From positions 22,641 to 86,640 of the forward strand of contig JAQXDW010000112.1 in the NCBI GenBank assembly GCA_029251165.1: a DNA stretch of 64,000 nucleotides, written 5' to 3'. A program made the position numbers and the translations under genes. This document shows, piece by piece, positions 9,434 through 18,459 of the stretch (positions are counted from its first letter, which is position 1; every line of letters starts with the position of its first letter). A model generated the notes under the pieces. The model did not search any database, was not told where the DNA came from, and saw nothing but the letters and a program-made list of their open reading frames with translations. Origin of the DNA: Myxococcota bacterium (GTDB taxonomy: Bacteria; Myxococcota_A; UBA796).

Positions 9434-10407
9434 ATACGCCACTCGATCGAGGAATCTTTACCCTCAGCTTAGACTTTGAGCTGGTCTGGGGGTCACGGGA
9501 CCTGTATGCCGATCCCGCCTCGCTCATTGCGCAGGCTCAGCTCACCCGAGAGCGTGTCTTTGAGCGCCTGCTGTCGCTGCTGACCACCAACGGCATCACC
9601 GCCACCTGGGCGACGGTTGGCCACCTGTTCCTCCAGAGCGCATCCCGACAAGACGGCCTCTTGCACCCCACCCTCACGCCTCCACAGCACTCCTGGCGAT
9701 CGACGCCATGGTTTGAGGGTGTCCCGGAGGGCAGCGAGGCAGAGCACCCCACATGGTACGGACGCAGTCTGCTCTTGAGGCTCAAGGACGCCGAGCAAGA
9801 CATCGGAAGCCACAGCTTCTCTCACGCCATCTTCGGTGATCCAGGCTGCTCACGCGAATGCGCGGAGTCTGAGCTCGCTCGCTGCGTCTCGGCTGCAGCA
9901 GACCTCGACATTGAGCTGCGCTCGTTTGTCTTTCCCCGCAACCAGGTCGGTCACGTCGAGCTGCTGGGGAAGTATGGCTTCACCTGCTGGCGGGGCAGCG
10001 CGCCGGTCTGGTACCACAACAAGAGGCTACCTGGCGCCATCCGGCGCGTAGCACACTTCGTCGCGGTCGGCGCTGCGGTCAGCCCGGTGACGGTTCTGCC
10101 CTACCGAGATCCACACGGACTGTGGTGTATTCCAGCCTCTGGCTCCTTCCTGCCGACCTACGGAGTCCGACGCATCATTCCGATCCGTCAGCGCGTTCGG
10201 CGGGCCATCCGCGGCATCGATGCTGCGGCAGCAGAGCGACGGGTCAGTCACTTCTGGCTGCATCCGATCAACCTGGCGGACGATCCGAAGCGCCTGCTGG
10301 ATGCGATGGCACAGATCATCGAGCATGCTGCCCGGCTTCGAGATCAGGGGCGGCTTGAGATCGACTCGATGGCGGCGATTGCAGCGCAGGCAGAGGCGCG
10401 CAGCTGA
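9430..10407 (+). CDS. Polysaccharide deacetylase family protein (NodB-like)
   Basis: A protein of 325 residues with a divergent NodB/CE4 fold. Motif 1 is FTLSLDFELVWGSRD (the DFE variant, not the classical TFDDG), motif 2 is DIGSHSFSH (metal-binding H-S-x-S-H), and motif 3 is FVFPRNQVGHVELL. It should remove acetyl groups from an N-acetylated sugar. No signal peptide is visible, so it probably acts in the cytoplasm on the lipid-linked precursor, or is a non-classical member. It overlaps the upstream gene by 4 nt and converges with the phosphotransferase gene. Confidence 0.82.
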   Translation: MNTPLDRGIFTLSLDFELVWGSRDLYADPASLIAQAQLTRERVFERLLSLLTTNGITATWATVGHLFLQSASRQDGLLHPTLTPPQHSWRSTPWFEGVPEGSEAEHPTWYGRSLLLRLKDAEQDIGSHSFSHAIFGDPGCSRECAESELARCVSAAADLDIELRSFVFPRNQVGHVELLGKYGFTCWRGSAPVWYHNKRLPGAIRRVAHFVAVGAAVSPVTVLPYRDPHGLWCIPASGSFLPTYGVRRIIPIRQRVRRAIRGIDAAAAERRVSHFWLHPINLADDPKRLLDAMAQIIEHAARLRDQGRLEIDSMAAIAAQAEARS

Positions 10408-10421
10408 GGTTGACCGGGTCG

Positions 10422-10449
10422 AGCCGGGGCGCGGCTCAGGACCCCGGCT
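10422..10449. terminator. Possible bidirectional hairpin between convergent genes
   Basis: A perfect 8-bp inverted repeat, AGCCGGGG and CCCCGGCT, is separated by 12 nt in the short gap between two convergent genes; its right arm lies inside the end of the minus-strand gene. No T-run follows on either strand, so a role as an intrinsic terminator is only a possibility. Confidence 0.35.
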
Positions 10450-11788
10450 TGAAGAGCACTGTCTGCACGGTCTTCAGCAGGATCAGCCCATAGAGGGTCA
10501 TGCTCATCTCTTGGGCAGCGTAGAGGTCATAGCAGAGCTTCTCCGCAGCATCACTGTCGGTTGCCCCGTAGCGATAGCGGACCTGGGCCCAGCCGGTCAG
10601 TCCAGGCTTGACCGCTGCGCGCAAGGAGAAGTATGGGATCTGCTCCTTGAGACGCGTGACAAAGAACGGCCGCTCTGGGCGCGGTCCCACAATGGCCATG
10701 TCGCCCTTCAGGACGTTGAAGAACTGCGGAAGCTCGTCGATCCGGCTCCGTCGCAAGAAGCGACCGGTACGGGTCACGCGGATGTCGTTGGCGCCCTTCG
10801 ACCACACCGGACCGGTCTCTGACTCTGCGTTGTGGGTCATGGTGCGCAGCTTGATGATGGTGAACCGCTTCTCGCTTCGCCCCACGCGCTCTTGGGTAAA
10901 GAACACCGGGCCGGAGCTCTCGAGCTTGATGGCGACCGCCGCGGCTGCCATCAAGGGCGCAGACAGCAGCAGACCGGTCAGGGAAAACACAATGTCGGCG
11001 GCCCGCTGGGCAGCGGCTCCGATTCCGCGGACTCCTGAGAATTGAGGGCCGAACAGCAAGGCGGCATCGTTGAGCAGGTAGATGGGCACCTTGCCCGTCA
11101 GGCGCTTGTAGACCGTGACCATGTCCTCGACATGGACCCCTGCGGTCTTGAAGTCCAGCAGTCGCCCGGCGAGGCCGTTTTGAAGCACTCCTGTTCGCGC
11201 GATGATGATGGAGTCCACGCGACGCTCAGCGATGAGCGCCGACAGATCCTCCGTGCCGTCAATGAACCCCAGCACGTCGTAGACCTGGTCGGGATCGGGA
11301 TTCCGCGCGATGACCTCTGCGAGGATGTGTCCCGCCTCCGTGTCACCGAGAATTAGGGTTCGAATTCGGGTCGCAAGACGGGGCCGGAACGATGAGAGCG
11401 CGAGCCGCCAGGACGGCAGCAGGATGCCAAAGATCAGGTTGGCCAGAAGGGTCACGCTGCGCCCGAACAGCCAGTCCGGCAGCAGATAGAACACAATCAT
11501 CTGCGTCATTGCCGCCACTCCGATCGCGCCCAGCAAGCGGAAGAGAAAGAGCGGACGCCGGAAGTTCCGCTGAACGTCGTATCCCTCCACCACATACAGC
11601 AGCAGCATGTTGGTCAGCACAAAGATGGTGCTTGCGCCAGTGTGGTCGCTGAGGATGCTGGGCAGCGATTCTGCGCCGGTGCCAAACCGAATGATGTGTG
11701 CTGCAGAGAGCGCTACCAGGAGCAGGACAACATCCCCAGCGAGATACAGCAGCGGGCGTCGCGGGGTGTCGATTCCAAGCAGGGTCAT
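10436..11788 (-). CDS. Undecaprenyl-phosphate sugar phosphotransferase (polyprenyl glycosylphosphotransferase)
   Basis: A protein of 450 residues with about four N-terminal membrane helices, a Rossmann-like CoA-binding-type central domain (near RTLILGDTEAGH, about residue 145) and a C-terminal bacterial sugar-transferase domain after a fifth helix. The catalytic domain shows FTIIKLRTM, RIDELPQFFNVLKGDMAIVG, PRPERP and KPGLTGWAQV, the standard signature. It should transfer a sugar-1-phosphate from an NDP-sugar to undecaprenyl phosphate and so start the repeat unit. Its ATG overlaps the stop of the upstream glycosyltransferase gene (ATGA at 11785-11788). Confidence 0.92.
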   Translation of the reverse strand: MTLLGIDTPRRPLLYLAGDVVLLLVALSAAHIIRFGTGAESLPSILSDHTGASTIFVLTNMLLLYVVEGYDVQRNFRRPLFLFRLLGAIGVAAMTQMIVFYLLPDWLFGRSVTLLANLIFGILLPSWRLALSSFRPRLATRIRTLILGDTEAGHILAEVIARNPDPDQVYDVLGFIDGTEDLSALIAERRVDSIIIARTGVLQNGLAGRLLDFKTAGVHVEDMVTVYKRLTGKVPIYLLNDAALLFGPQFSGVRGIGAAAQRAADIVFSLTGLLLSAPLMAAAAVAIKLESSGPVFFTQERVGRSEKRFTIIKLRTMTHNAESETGPVWSKGANDIRVTRTGRFLRRSRIDELPQFFNVLKGDMAIVGPRPERPFFVTRLKEQIPYFSLRAAVKPGLTGWAQVRYRYGATDSDAAEKLCYDLYAAQEMSMTLYGLILLKTVQTVLFKPGS

Positions 11789-12918
11789 GGTGCCCCCTCA
11801 GTGGGAGTGGGGAGTCCATCTTCGCGCGCAATGTCGCAGTAGACCTCAAGCGTGCGCGTGTTCATCTCTGCCACGGTGAAGCGCTGCTCGAACACCTGGC
11901 GGCCAGCCTGACCCATCTCGATACGCTCTCTCGCGCTGGATAAGAGTCGCTGTAGGCTGGCCTGTAGCGTCTCGACATCCCCCCGAGGAATCAGCATGCC
12001 GGTGTGTCCGTGGTCGACCGCTTCTCGAACACCGCCGACATCAGAGGCGATCACTGGCAGTCCGGTGCGCATCGCCTCCAGAGTGGCCAGCGGGAAGCCC
12101 TCCTGTCGAGAGATCAGCACAAACAACTGGGCCTGAGCGAGCAGCGCTGGAACATCACGGCGGACGCCCAGCAGCTCGACCCGATCCGACAGCCCCAGTG
12201 CAGCGATCTGTGCTTCGATGACGCCGCGGTCGGGACCATCGCCGATGAGCCACAGCCGAAACGGAGCCGAGACTCCTGCGAGCGCCCGGAGGAGGAGGCT
12301 GTGATCCTTGGGCGCGGCCATCCGGGCGACCATGGCAACAATCGGTGGGGTGCCTTCACCGGGTTGCGCGCGTACATCGACATCCTCGACACCATTGTGG
12401 ATGATGCGGACCTGCGCATCCTGAGCCACTCGGTAGCGCAGCGCGATCTCTCGATCCGCTGCGGAGACGACGATGAAGCGACGGGTGAGTCGCCCTGCGA
12501 GGGCCTCTGCAGGAATGGCGAGCGCCTTTCGCCGTCTGGACAGTCCGTCAGAGAATGACCAGGCATGCGCGGTGTGGATCACAGGACGCCCTTCCAGCCT
12601 CGCCGCCAGTCGACCCAAGAGACCGGCTTTGGTCGAGTGCGTGTGAACAATATCTGGATTCAGCGTTGCGATGAGTCGTCTCATGGCGGAGAGTGCCCGA
12701 GCATCCATGGCGGGGGAGATGCTGCGCTGCAGGTCCGGCAGGGTGTGCACTGCGATGCCGAGCTTGTGCAGCTCGTTGGCGAGATAGTCGTTGTCATTTC
12801 CCACACACACAGCCATCTCCACGTACTTGCAGAGACCACGCACCAGGCTCACAACGTGTACCTGCGCACCACCGGGTTCTCCACGGGTGATGAAGAGCAA
12901 GACACGCAGTCGCGGCAC
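11785..12918 (-). CDS. Glycosyltransferase, GT4 family
   Basis: A GT-B enzyme of about 377 residues. It begins with the strand VLLFITRGEPGGAQVHV and carries RFIVVSAADREIA, VRIIHNGV, a MVARMAAPKDH loop and the C-terminal donor site SRQEGFPLATLEAMRTGLPV. The frame is open up to a TTG at 12957. I prefer the GTG at 12918 because GGGAG lies 8 nt before it and it sits next to the conserved first strand; a GTG at 12945 also has GGGAG 5 nt away. It is translationally coupled to the sugar phosphotransferase, so it may add the second sugar. Confidence 0.85.
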   Translation of the reverse strand: MPRLRVLLFITRGEPGGAQVHVVSLVRGLCKYVEMAVCVGNDNDYLANELHKLGIAVHTLPDLQRSISPAMDARALSAMRRLIATLNPDIVHTHSTKAGLLGRLAARLEGRPVIHTAHAWSFSDGLSRRRKALAIPAEALAGRLTRRFIVVSAADREIALRYRVAQDAQVRIIHNGVEDVDVRAQPGEGTPPIVAMVARMAAPKDHSLLLRALAGVSAPFRLWLIGDGPDRGVIEAQIAALGLSDRVELLGVRRDVPALLAQAQLFVLISRQEGFPLATLEAMRTGLPVIASDVGGVREAVDHGHTGMLIPRGDVETLQASLQRLLSSARERIEMGQAGRQVFEQRFTVAEMNTRTLEVYCDIAREDGLPTPTEGAP

Positions 12919-13505
12919 AACATATGCTCCCGCTTCGCGCGGCACATAAACTCCCAATGTCGGACACAGAATTTCTCTGTACTCGATAAGTTATTCCAGG
13001 AACAGGTCGACAGGTATATTGTACAACTGTTTTTAGCCAGCATGTTGCTTCAATTGGTATACATAATCTCGATAGCTAGCTTGAGGTTGCGCTGGAGCAG
13101 AGCCCCCCCCCGGCGATGCGCTCGGACTCGAAGCGGAGGTGCTCAGCAGCACAACGGAAGTGCCGTGACCGATCGGCCGATACAGCACCAACAGAGTCTC
13201 TAAAGCAGCGGTGGTCAGTTCCATCTGTTGCTCTCCCTTCTGCCTCAGCACTTGTCTGAAGTGCGTGCCTTGTGCGCTGCTCTTTGCCGGAGCGATGCTG
13301 TGGTCCGTGACCGGAATGACATGTCGGCGTGCGGTGGCTCCGGTGGACATGGACGCAGCCTGGTAGGTACGGTCAACAGGTGGTGCTAGTGTAAGATATA
13401 AGACAGAGTATGGATAACAAAACACCAGTAAGCATATTGTTCATATGTCATGGTTGCGCTTCTATATAGCGTTTTTTTTCGCGATACTGTGACAGTGGAG
13501 TTCGG
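12919..13505. other. AT-richer divergent intergenic stretch
   Basis: This separates the minus-strand glycosyltransferase from the plus-strand fusion gene. It is clearly richer in A and T than the flanks (around 12960-13060 and 13390-13490), as expected for divergent promoters, but no convincing -35/-10 pair was found. It contains one small possible gene, listed separately. Confidence 0.5.
13033..13224 (-). CDS. Small hypothetical protein (63 residues)
   Basis: A short frame beginning MELTTAALETLLVLY and ending in a Ser/Pro/Gly-rich stretch followed by SYRDYVYQLKQHAG. The start is chosen because AGGGAG lies 8-9 nt upstream of this ATG, although the frame is open further upstream. No known domain is recognised. 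It sits alone in the divergent region between two polysaccharide genes. Codon evidence is thin, so it could be chance. Confidence 0.3.
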   Translation of the reverse strand: MELTTAALETLLVLYRPIGHGTSVVLLSTSASSPSASPGGGSAPAQPQASYRDYVYQLKQHAG

Positions 13506-15425
13506 ATGATCAACTCAGAGCAGTTCCGGACCTGGCAGGGCTCCCTGCCGGGCTTCCTCCGTCGTCAGGCCAAGCACCTGGGCCAGCTTCGGTATGGCCT
13601 CACCCGTCCGCGACGACTCGGATTTGTCTTCGGCTGCCAGCGCTCGGGGACCAAGATGGTGATGAAGGTGCTGGACAATAGCCCCACCGCGCGCATCTAC
13701 CACGAGCACCATGGCGTTGCGTTCAGCGACTTTCTGCTGCGCTCGACGCCCACCATCAACATGCTCGTGAACGCCAGCCCGGCACCGTCACAGATCTTCA
13801 AGCCCATCTGCGACAGCCACCGCGCCGATGAGATCCTCCGCCAGCACCCGAGCGCCCGAGGACTCTGGATCTACCGAGACGCTGGTGATGTGGCCAACTC
13901 TGCGGTGGCCAAGTGGGGCGAGCATCAGCGCGCGATCATCGCTGCAGTCGCTTCAGGAGATCACACCACCTGGGGGTGGCGCACCGCGCGTCTACCTGAG
14001 TCGGTGGTCACCGACATCCAGCGGGTCTACCGAGATGATCTCACTGCTGAAGAAGGCGCGCTGCTGTTCTGGTACATGCGCAATGCCTTCTTCTTTAGCC
14101 TCAACCTCCACACCGACTCGCGGGTGCGGCTGATTCGCTACGAGTCTCTGGTCAGCGAGCCTGGGCGCTCGTTTCAGGATGTCTTCTCTCACCTCGACGT
14201 TGCGTTTGAGCCGCAGTTTGTTGCGGAGGTCCGCACGGACTCGATCAACCGTCGGCCGCCTCCCGGTGCCCATCCCGACATCCGCGACCTGTGCGCGGCC
14301 CTGCAGGCCCGGCTCGATGCCTGGCAGCCTCCTGCCGAGGGGCTTCCCTCTCCAGTCCTGGTGATCATCGACACCCTGGGCGTGGGGGGAGCCGAGCGCT
14401 ATGCGGTGACGGTCGCCAATTGGATGGCGGAGCGGGGCGTCGATGTCATGCTCGCGGCTGAGGCCGGTGGAATGAACGCGGCGCTGTCTCCGGCGGTTCA
14501 GTTTGTGCCGCTGCCGCTGGACACCGTCCGCTACTCGCTGCCGCAGATGTCCCAAAAGATCCGCACGCTGATGCTTGAGCGTCGGCCAGCGGCGGTGGTG
14601 GCCAACTCTCTGGCGACCACCTGGATCGCGCAGGTGGCCCAGCTTGGGCTGTCGGTTCCCGTGGTGAACGTCGCCCACGGCTGGCCAACGGCGCGCTATC
14701 GAAGGGTCGGTCCGCTGATGCGGGTCGCGGATGCCGTCGTCGCGGTCTCTCCGGATGTTCGGAACCGACTCATCGCCGGTGGCCTGCCTCCAGAGCGCTG
14801 CACGGTGATCCACAACGGCGTGGACTGTGCTCCGCTGGGCGTCAAGACGGGGCCACAGCGCACTGCAGCCCGAGAGACGATGGGGGCTGGCGCGGAGGAT
14901 GTCTTGGTGATTGTCGTCGGTCGGCTCTCCGATCAGAAGGCGCACCATCACACCATCACGGTTGCAGGAGCCCTCCAGCATCGCCATCCCACGCTGCGCT
15001 TTGCCATCATCGGCAAGGGGGAGCGCGAGGCTGAGCTGCAGGGGCTCATCGAGACCGCTGGTCTCCAGGACCGGGTCAAGCTGCTCGGGCTCCGCTCCGA
15101 TGTGCCCGACCTGCTCGGTGCCGCAGACCTCTACCTGTCCACCTCAGACTGGGAGGGCATGCCGCTGGCTACGATCGAAGCCATGGCCTCTCAGCTGCCG
15201 ATCGTCTCGACTCAAACCGAGGGCGCCGGGCAGCTGCTGACGGAGGCGTGCAGCATTGTCGTTCCGATCGGCAATGCGGCGGCGATGTCGGAGGCCATCT
15301 CGACGCTCGTGGCTGACCCCGATCGCCGGGCGCGCCTCGGCATCGCCTCCCGAGCGCGCGCGCTGGAGCACTTCAGCCACGACCGCATGGTCGGCGAGCT
15401 GGTGTCGCTGATCGCGACCCTCTGA
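13506..15425 (+). CDS. Sulfotransferase-GT4 glycosyltransferase fusion protein
   Basis: A protein of 639 residues with two enzyme halves. Residues about 35-265 form a sulfotransferase-like domain with the PAPS 5'-phosphosulfate loop FGCQRSGTKM (42-51) and a later R/S-containing segment (RLIRYESLVSEPG) typical of the family. Residues about 280-639 are a GT4 glycosyltransferase starting VIIDTLGVGGAERYAVTV and carrying VIHNGVDC, VVGRLSDQKAHH and STSDWEGMPLATIEAM. GGAG lies 6-7 nt before the ATG. It should both transfer a sugar and add sulfate to the polymer or an acceptor sugar in the cytoplasm. It converges with the kinase gene. The fusion appears continuous, with no stop or frame change between the halves. 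Confidence 0.85.
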   Translation: MINSEQFRTWQGSLPGFLRRQAKHLGQLRYGLTRPRRLGFVFGCQRSGTKMVMKVLDNSPTARIYHEHHGVAFSDFLLRSTPTINMLVNASPAPSQIFKPICDSHRADEILRQHPSARGLWIYRDAGDVANSAVAKWGEHQRAIIAAVASGDHTTWGWRTARLPESVVTDIQRVYRDDLTAEEGALLFWYMRNAFFFSLNLHTDSRVRLIRYESLVSEPGRSFQDVFSHLDVAFEPQFVAEVRTDSINRRPPPGAHPDIRDLCAALQARLDAWQPPAEGLPSPVLVIIDTLGVGGAERYAVTVANWMAERGVDVMLAAEAGGMNAALSPAVQFVPLPLDTVRYSLPQMSQKIRTLMLERRPAAVVANSLATTWIAQVAQLGLSVPVVNVAHGWPTARYRRVGPLMRVADAVVAVSPDVRNRLIAGGLPPERCTVIHNGVDCAPLGVKTGPQRTAARETMGAGAEDVLVIVVGRLSDQKAHHHTITVAGALQHRHPTLRFAIIGKGEREAELQGLIETAGLQDRVKLLGLRSDVPDLLGAADLYLSTSDWEGMPLATIEAMASQLPIVSTQTEGAGQLLTEACSIVVPIGNAAAMSEAISTLVADPDRRARLGIASRARALEHFSHDRMVGELVSLIATL

Positions 15426-15458
15426 GGCAAGGCAGCCGCGAGACCGAGGGGGCATCCC

Positions 15459-17009
15459 TTAGAGTCGATCCCAGAGCGATCGCCAGAATCCTTTCGGGCT
15501 CACAGTCGGTGTTGGAGGCTGGGGTGCCATGGAGGGGTCGGGCCTGGAGACCGGTCGGTTGGCGATAGTCTGAACGGACTGCCCAGGGTGCTGACGATCA
15601 TAGTGTCGGACAAGGTTGCCTGGTCGGAGCGGAACCTGACACACCGGGCAGGGCCACTGCTGGTCCGCTCCGGATGCGCGCCAGCGTCGTGCGATCTGCT
15701 TGATCTGCTCGCGGGGTGAGGTTGAGGATTGACTTGGCTCAGCAGGCGGAGTCGTGCGCTGCCCGGGTGGCCTCGGAAGGATGTTTTTCGCAGCACGAGG
15801 ACGCGAGTGTTGCTTGTCAAAGTGCTTGAGGAGGTTGTCAGGCCGAACCTCTGTCTGACAGATCGGGCAGGGACGGAGCCGTGTGGGATGAGCCGCACGC
15901 CATGAGCGCGCAACCTGCTTGAGGTCGCCGCGGCTTGGAGGCTTGGAGGGAGAGCTCTTCCGACGTGACGCTGCTCTCTGGGCCTCAGCCTTTCGTGCTG
16001 CCTCAGCCTTTCGTGCTGCCTCAGCCTTTCGTGCTGCCTCAGCCTTCCGTGCTGCCTCAGCTCTTCGTGCTGCCTCTGCTTTTCGTGCTGCTGCAGGCTG
16101 TCTGGGAAGACTTGCGCTTCGGTGTGTCTGCTTGCGGGGCGCCCTAGATGCTCGGCCAGATGGTGCAGCAGTCTGTGGTTGAAGGCTCTTCTGTAGGGCT
16201 TCAGCAAATGCTTCTGCGGTCGCGAATCGTGCCTCCGGACGTACCGCGAGGGCGCGATCAATTACAGCCGACAGCTCGGCACTGCAGTCCGGAAGACGGG
16301 TGCTCAGGCGTGTGTACTTGCTGCTGACGATGTGCATCTGAATTTGAAAGTCGGTGTCTCCGTCAAAGGTGACCTCACCGGTGAGCAGCTCATAGAGAAC
16401 AGCGCCCAGTGAGAACAGATCGGAGCGGGCATCGACATCCTTGGGGGACTGGATCTGCTCGGGAGACATGTACTGAGGGGTGCCCATCGTCATCGCCGTG
16501 CGCGTCAGCTTGGAGTCCGCCAGACGCGCGATCCCAAAGTCCATCACCCGAATGTCCTGACGACCGCTCGGCAGCGTCTCTAGAAACAAGTTGGAGGGCT
16601 TGAGGTCGCGATGAACAATTCCCTTAGAGTGTACAAATGCGAGCGCCTCCAGCACCTGGAGCGTCCAGCTTGTGGCCTCTGGCAGCGATGCGGCACCTCG
16701 CTGCTCCAGATGCTGACCCAGATCTTCTCCGCTGAGCAGGGGCATCACCAGTGCTGCAATTCCAGGCTCTGCGATGAGGTCGGTGACGGGGGTGATGTGT
16801 GGGTGCCGGAGGCTGGCCTGGATGCGTCCTTCGGAGAGGAAGCGATGTCGGATCTCTTCGCTTCGAGCCAGGTTCTCATTGAGCACTTTGATGGCATGGC
16901 TGCTGTGCAGTACCTGGTGCTTCGCCCGGTAGACCACCGCCATCCCGCCCGAGCCAAGCTCTGCTTCGATGCGATAGTTTCCGAGCTCTCGACCGGCATC
17001 AAGCGCCAT
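15459..17009 (-). CDS. Eukaryote-like Ser/Thr protein kinase with repeat linker and two C2H2-like fingers
   Basis: A protein of 516 residues. The kinase domain (about 10-270) has the Gly loop GSGGMAVVY, K41 in AIKV, the catalytic loop HRDLKPSN (D135), DFG at 157-159, and GTPQYMSPEQ, so it appears active. A linker at about 305-345 repeats the six-residue unit RKAEAA, followed by basic Ser-rich sequence. Two short motifs follow, near residues 380-400 and 450-475: CPICQTEVRPDNLLKHFDKQH-type and CPVCQVPLRPGNLVRHYDRQH-type. Both fit C-x2-C-x11-H-x4-H, a zinc-finger pattern. No membrane helix is seen, so it is soluble. GGGAG precedes the ATG by 5 nt. Its targets are unknown. Confidence 0.88.
   Translation of the reverse strand: MALDAGRELGNYRIEAELGSGGMAVVYRAKHQVLHSSHAIKVLNENLARSEEIRHRFLSEGRIQASLRHPHITPVTDLIAEPGIAALVMPLLSGEDLGQHLEQRGAASLPEATSWTLQVLEALAFVHSKGIVHRDLKPSNLFLETLPSGRQDIRVMDFGIARLADSKLTRTAMTMGTPQYMSPEQIQSPKDVDARSDLFSLGAVLYELLTGEVTFDGDTDFQIQMHIVSSKYTRLSTRLPDCSAELSAVIDRALAVRPEARFATAEAFAEALQKSLQPQTAAPSGRASRAPRKQTHRSASLPRQPAAARKAEAARRAEAARKAEAARKAEAARKAEAARKAEAQRAASRRKSSPSKPPSRGDLKQVARSWRAAHPTRLRPCPICQTEVRPDNLLKHFDKQHSRPRAAKNILPRPPGQRTTPPAEPSQSSTSPREQIKQIARRWRASGADQQWPCPVCQVPLRPGNLVRHYDRQHPGQSVQTIANRPVSRPDPSMAPQPPTPTVSPKGFWRSLWDRL
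15983..16092 (-). repeat. Tandem 18-bp coding repeat in the kinase linker
   Basis: About six head-to-tail copies of an 18-bp unit (plus-strand form CTCAGCCTTTCGTGCTGC) encode the hexapeptide RKAEAA. The three central copies are identical in DNA, while the outer ones carry point changes, which suggests recent expansion by slippage or unequal exchange. The repeat is in frame with the kinase. Confidence 0.85.
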
Positions 17010-17361
17010 ACGTTCTCCCTACGCCCAGCAAGGAGTCTACACCTTCCATGCACGGTGTCGCTTCCATTGGCATGTCTTCTACCGCTCAGCGTGGCCGACC
17101 TGGTTGCTGTAGACGTAGAGTCAGTGGGTGTCGTAATTGATGGCAGACCACCGCCTTCAGCACATCATCCTGGACGCACGCGTCGACGCACGGGTGGGGC
17201 AGGTCGTGACGGGTGACCTGAGGCTGAATTGAGTGCGACGGGCTTCACGCCTCTGAGCTCTCCAGCGGTTGACGCGCTCATCGGGGCTGGAGCGGCGGGC
17301 TTCGGACCCGGGAGCGATGGCGCACTTCGATGCGGCAGTCCCTGGCTGCCGGCACCCTCTG
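17010..17361. other. Intergenic stretch upstream of the kinase
   Basis: It lies between the start of the kinase gene and the end of the next minus-strand gene. I see no coding sequence with convincing composition or ribosome binding site and no clear promoter. Confidence 0.4.
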
Positions 17362-17688
17362 CTACAGCTCCAGCTCTGTGGCCTCCAGGCGCTCCGCGAG
17401 GTCCTCCGCGAGCTGGCTGGCATCATCCCAGATCTCGTGGTTGTCAGCCGTGTCGGCCTCCAGGCTGATGACGTGACCGTCCTTGCCGAGGTTGTAGATC
17501 GACACCTCGATCTCCAGCTCGTTGTCATCTGGCGCGGGCACGGTGAAGACACACATCATGTCCTCGCCGTCTTTCTCCACCAACACGCGGACTCCGGCAT
17601 AGCCACGGGCGACCTTGGCTGCGGCATCCTGGACGCGATCGATCTTCAGGCGCGACTTGCTCAGCCGCCAGGTCCGGTCCCATCCCAT
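17362..17688 (-). CDS. Hypothetical protein (108 residues)
   Basis: A small acidic soluble protein starting MGWDRTWRLSKSRLKIDR and ending in a helix-like DDASQLAEDLAERLEATELEL stretch. The frame is open further upstream, but the ATG at 17688 has an excellent GGAGGA six nt before it, so the longer form is unlikely. The pattern is alternating beta strands (GVRVLVEKDG, MCVFTVPAP, ELEIEVSIYNL, HVISLEAD) then a C-terminal helix. No family was recognised and it has no signal peptide. It lies upstream of the Ser/Thr kinase on the same strand, but the gap is too long to claim an operon. Confidence 0.72.
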   Translation of the reverse strand: MGWDRTWRLSKSRLKIDRVQDAAAKVARGYAGVRVLVEKDGEDMMCVFTVPAPDDNELEIEVSIYNLGKDGHVISLEADTADNHEIWDDASQLAEDLAERLEATELEL

Positions 17689-17850
17689 CGTGACTCCTCC
17701 AGCGCAGGCGAGTATCACACCCACGGCGTGTGCGGTGTGGTGGCCTGAATCTCTCTGGGCTCCTGGCAGGCTCGCAGCGCTGCCCAGCACGCTCCTTCTG
17801 TCTGACTCCACGGCGTCAGGGCCAGCAATGACGCTCGCCTCCTCCGCGGC

Positions 17851-18459
17851 TCAGCAGCCGTAGTCATCGTCCATGGGAGCGGCCTCGGGCTCCGCATGCT
17901 CTGTGCTGCTGCGCTCGTCGGCGTCCCGCTCCAGGCTGGGAGCGGTCGGCCAGGGTGTCCGGGCTCCGCTGGAGCCGTCGGACCACTTGTAGCAGCCGCC
18001 GCCAGACCAGCCGTCGCCGCCATCGCAGGAATCCAGTCGCTTGCACTGGTCCAGGTCGGTGTCGCTCCAGGGCACCCAGCAGTAGTCACCGGTGGTGTTC
18101 TCCATCCAGTAGCAGCCCTCAGCCCCATGGACCGCACACCGCGCCTCCGGTGCGGCCTCCGCCACCATCTCCGCGGCGGCCTCCACGGTCGGGGAGGGGG
18201 CTGTCGGGGAGGACGCTGTCGGGGCGCCCTCCGCTGGGGTGACCACCGCCGGCGCGGTGTCGGGGCTCGCGAGGGGACGGGCCACGCTGGGAGGGCTTGG
18301 GATCGGTGCTGGCACGGCAGGGCGAAGCTGGCTGGACCTCCTGGTGTGGTCTCCTTCCACCAGCATCGCGGTGTCTCCGGTGTCCAGGACAGCAGAGTCG
18401 GAGGCCGGCCCGCAGGCGGTGAGGGCGGCAAGCAGGGTCAGGCGAGCGATCCAGTTCAT
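17851..18459 (-). CDS. Predicted lipoprotein, Pro/Ala-rich with Cys-rich C-terminal part
   Basis: A protein of 202 residues with a lipoprotein signal ending LTAC (Cys16), a DTGDT-type linker, a long Pro/Ala/Ser/Thr-rich low-complexity region (about 45-105), then a compact Cys/Trp-rich segment (CAVHGAEGCYWMENTTGDYCW, CKRLDSCDGGDGWSGGGCYKW, written here as two separate motifs). The even spacing of cysteines suggests a small disulfide-bonded extracellular domain. GGAG lies 7 nt before the ATG. The function is unknown. Confidence 0.7.
   Translation of the reverse strand: MNWIARLTLLAALTACGPASDSAVLDTGDTAMLVEGDHTRRSSQLRPAVPAPIPSPPSVARPLASPDTAPAVVTPAEGAPTASSPTAPSPTVEAAAEMVAEAAPEARCAVHGAEGCYWMENTTGDYCWVPWSDTDLDQCKRLDSCDGGDGWSGGGCYKWSDGSSGARTPWPTAPSLERDADERSSTEHAEPEAAPMDDDYGC

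Noticed and set aside
15983..16092. Repeated units resembling a CRISPR array
   Set aside because: The units are contiguous with no spacers, are in frame, and encode the RKAEAA linker of the kinase.
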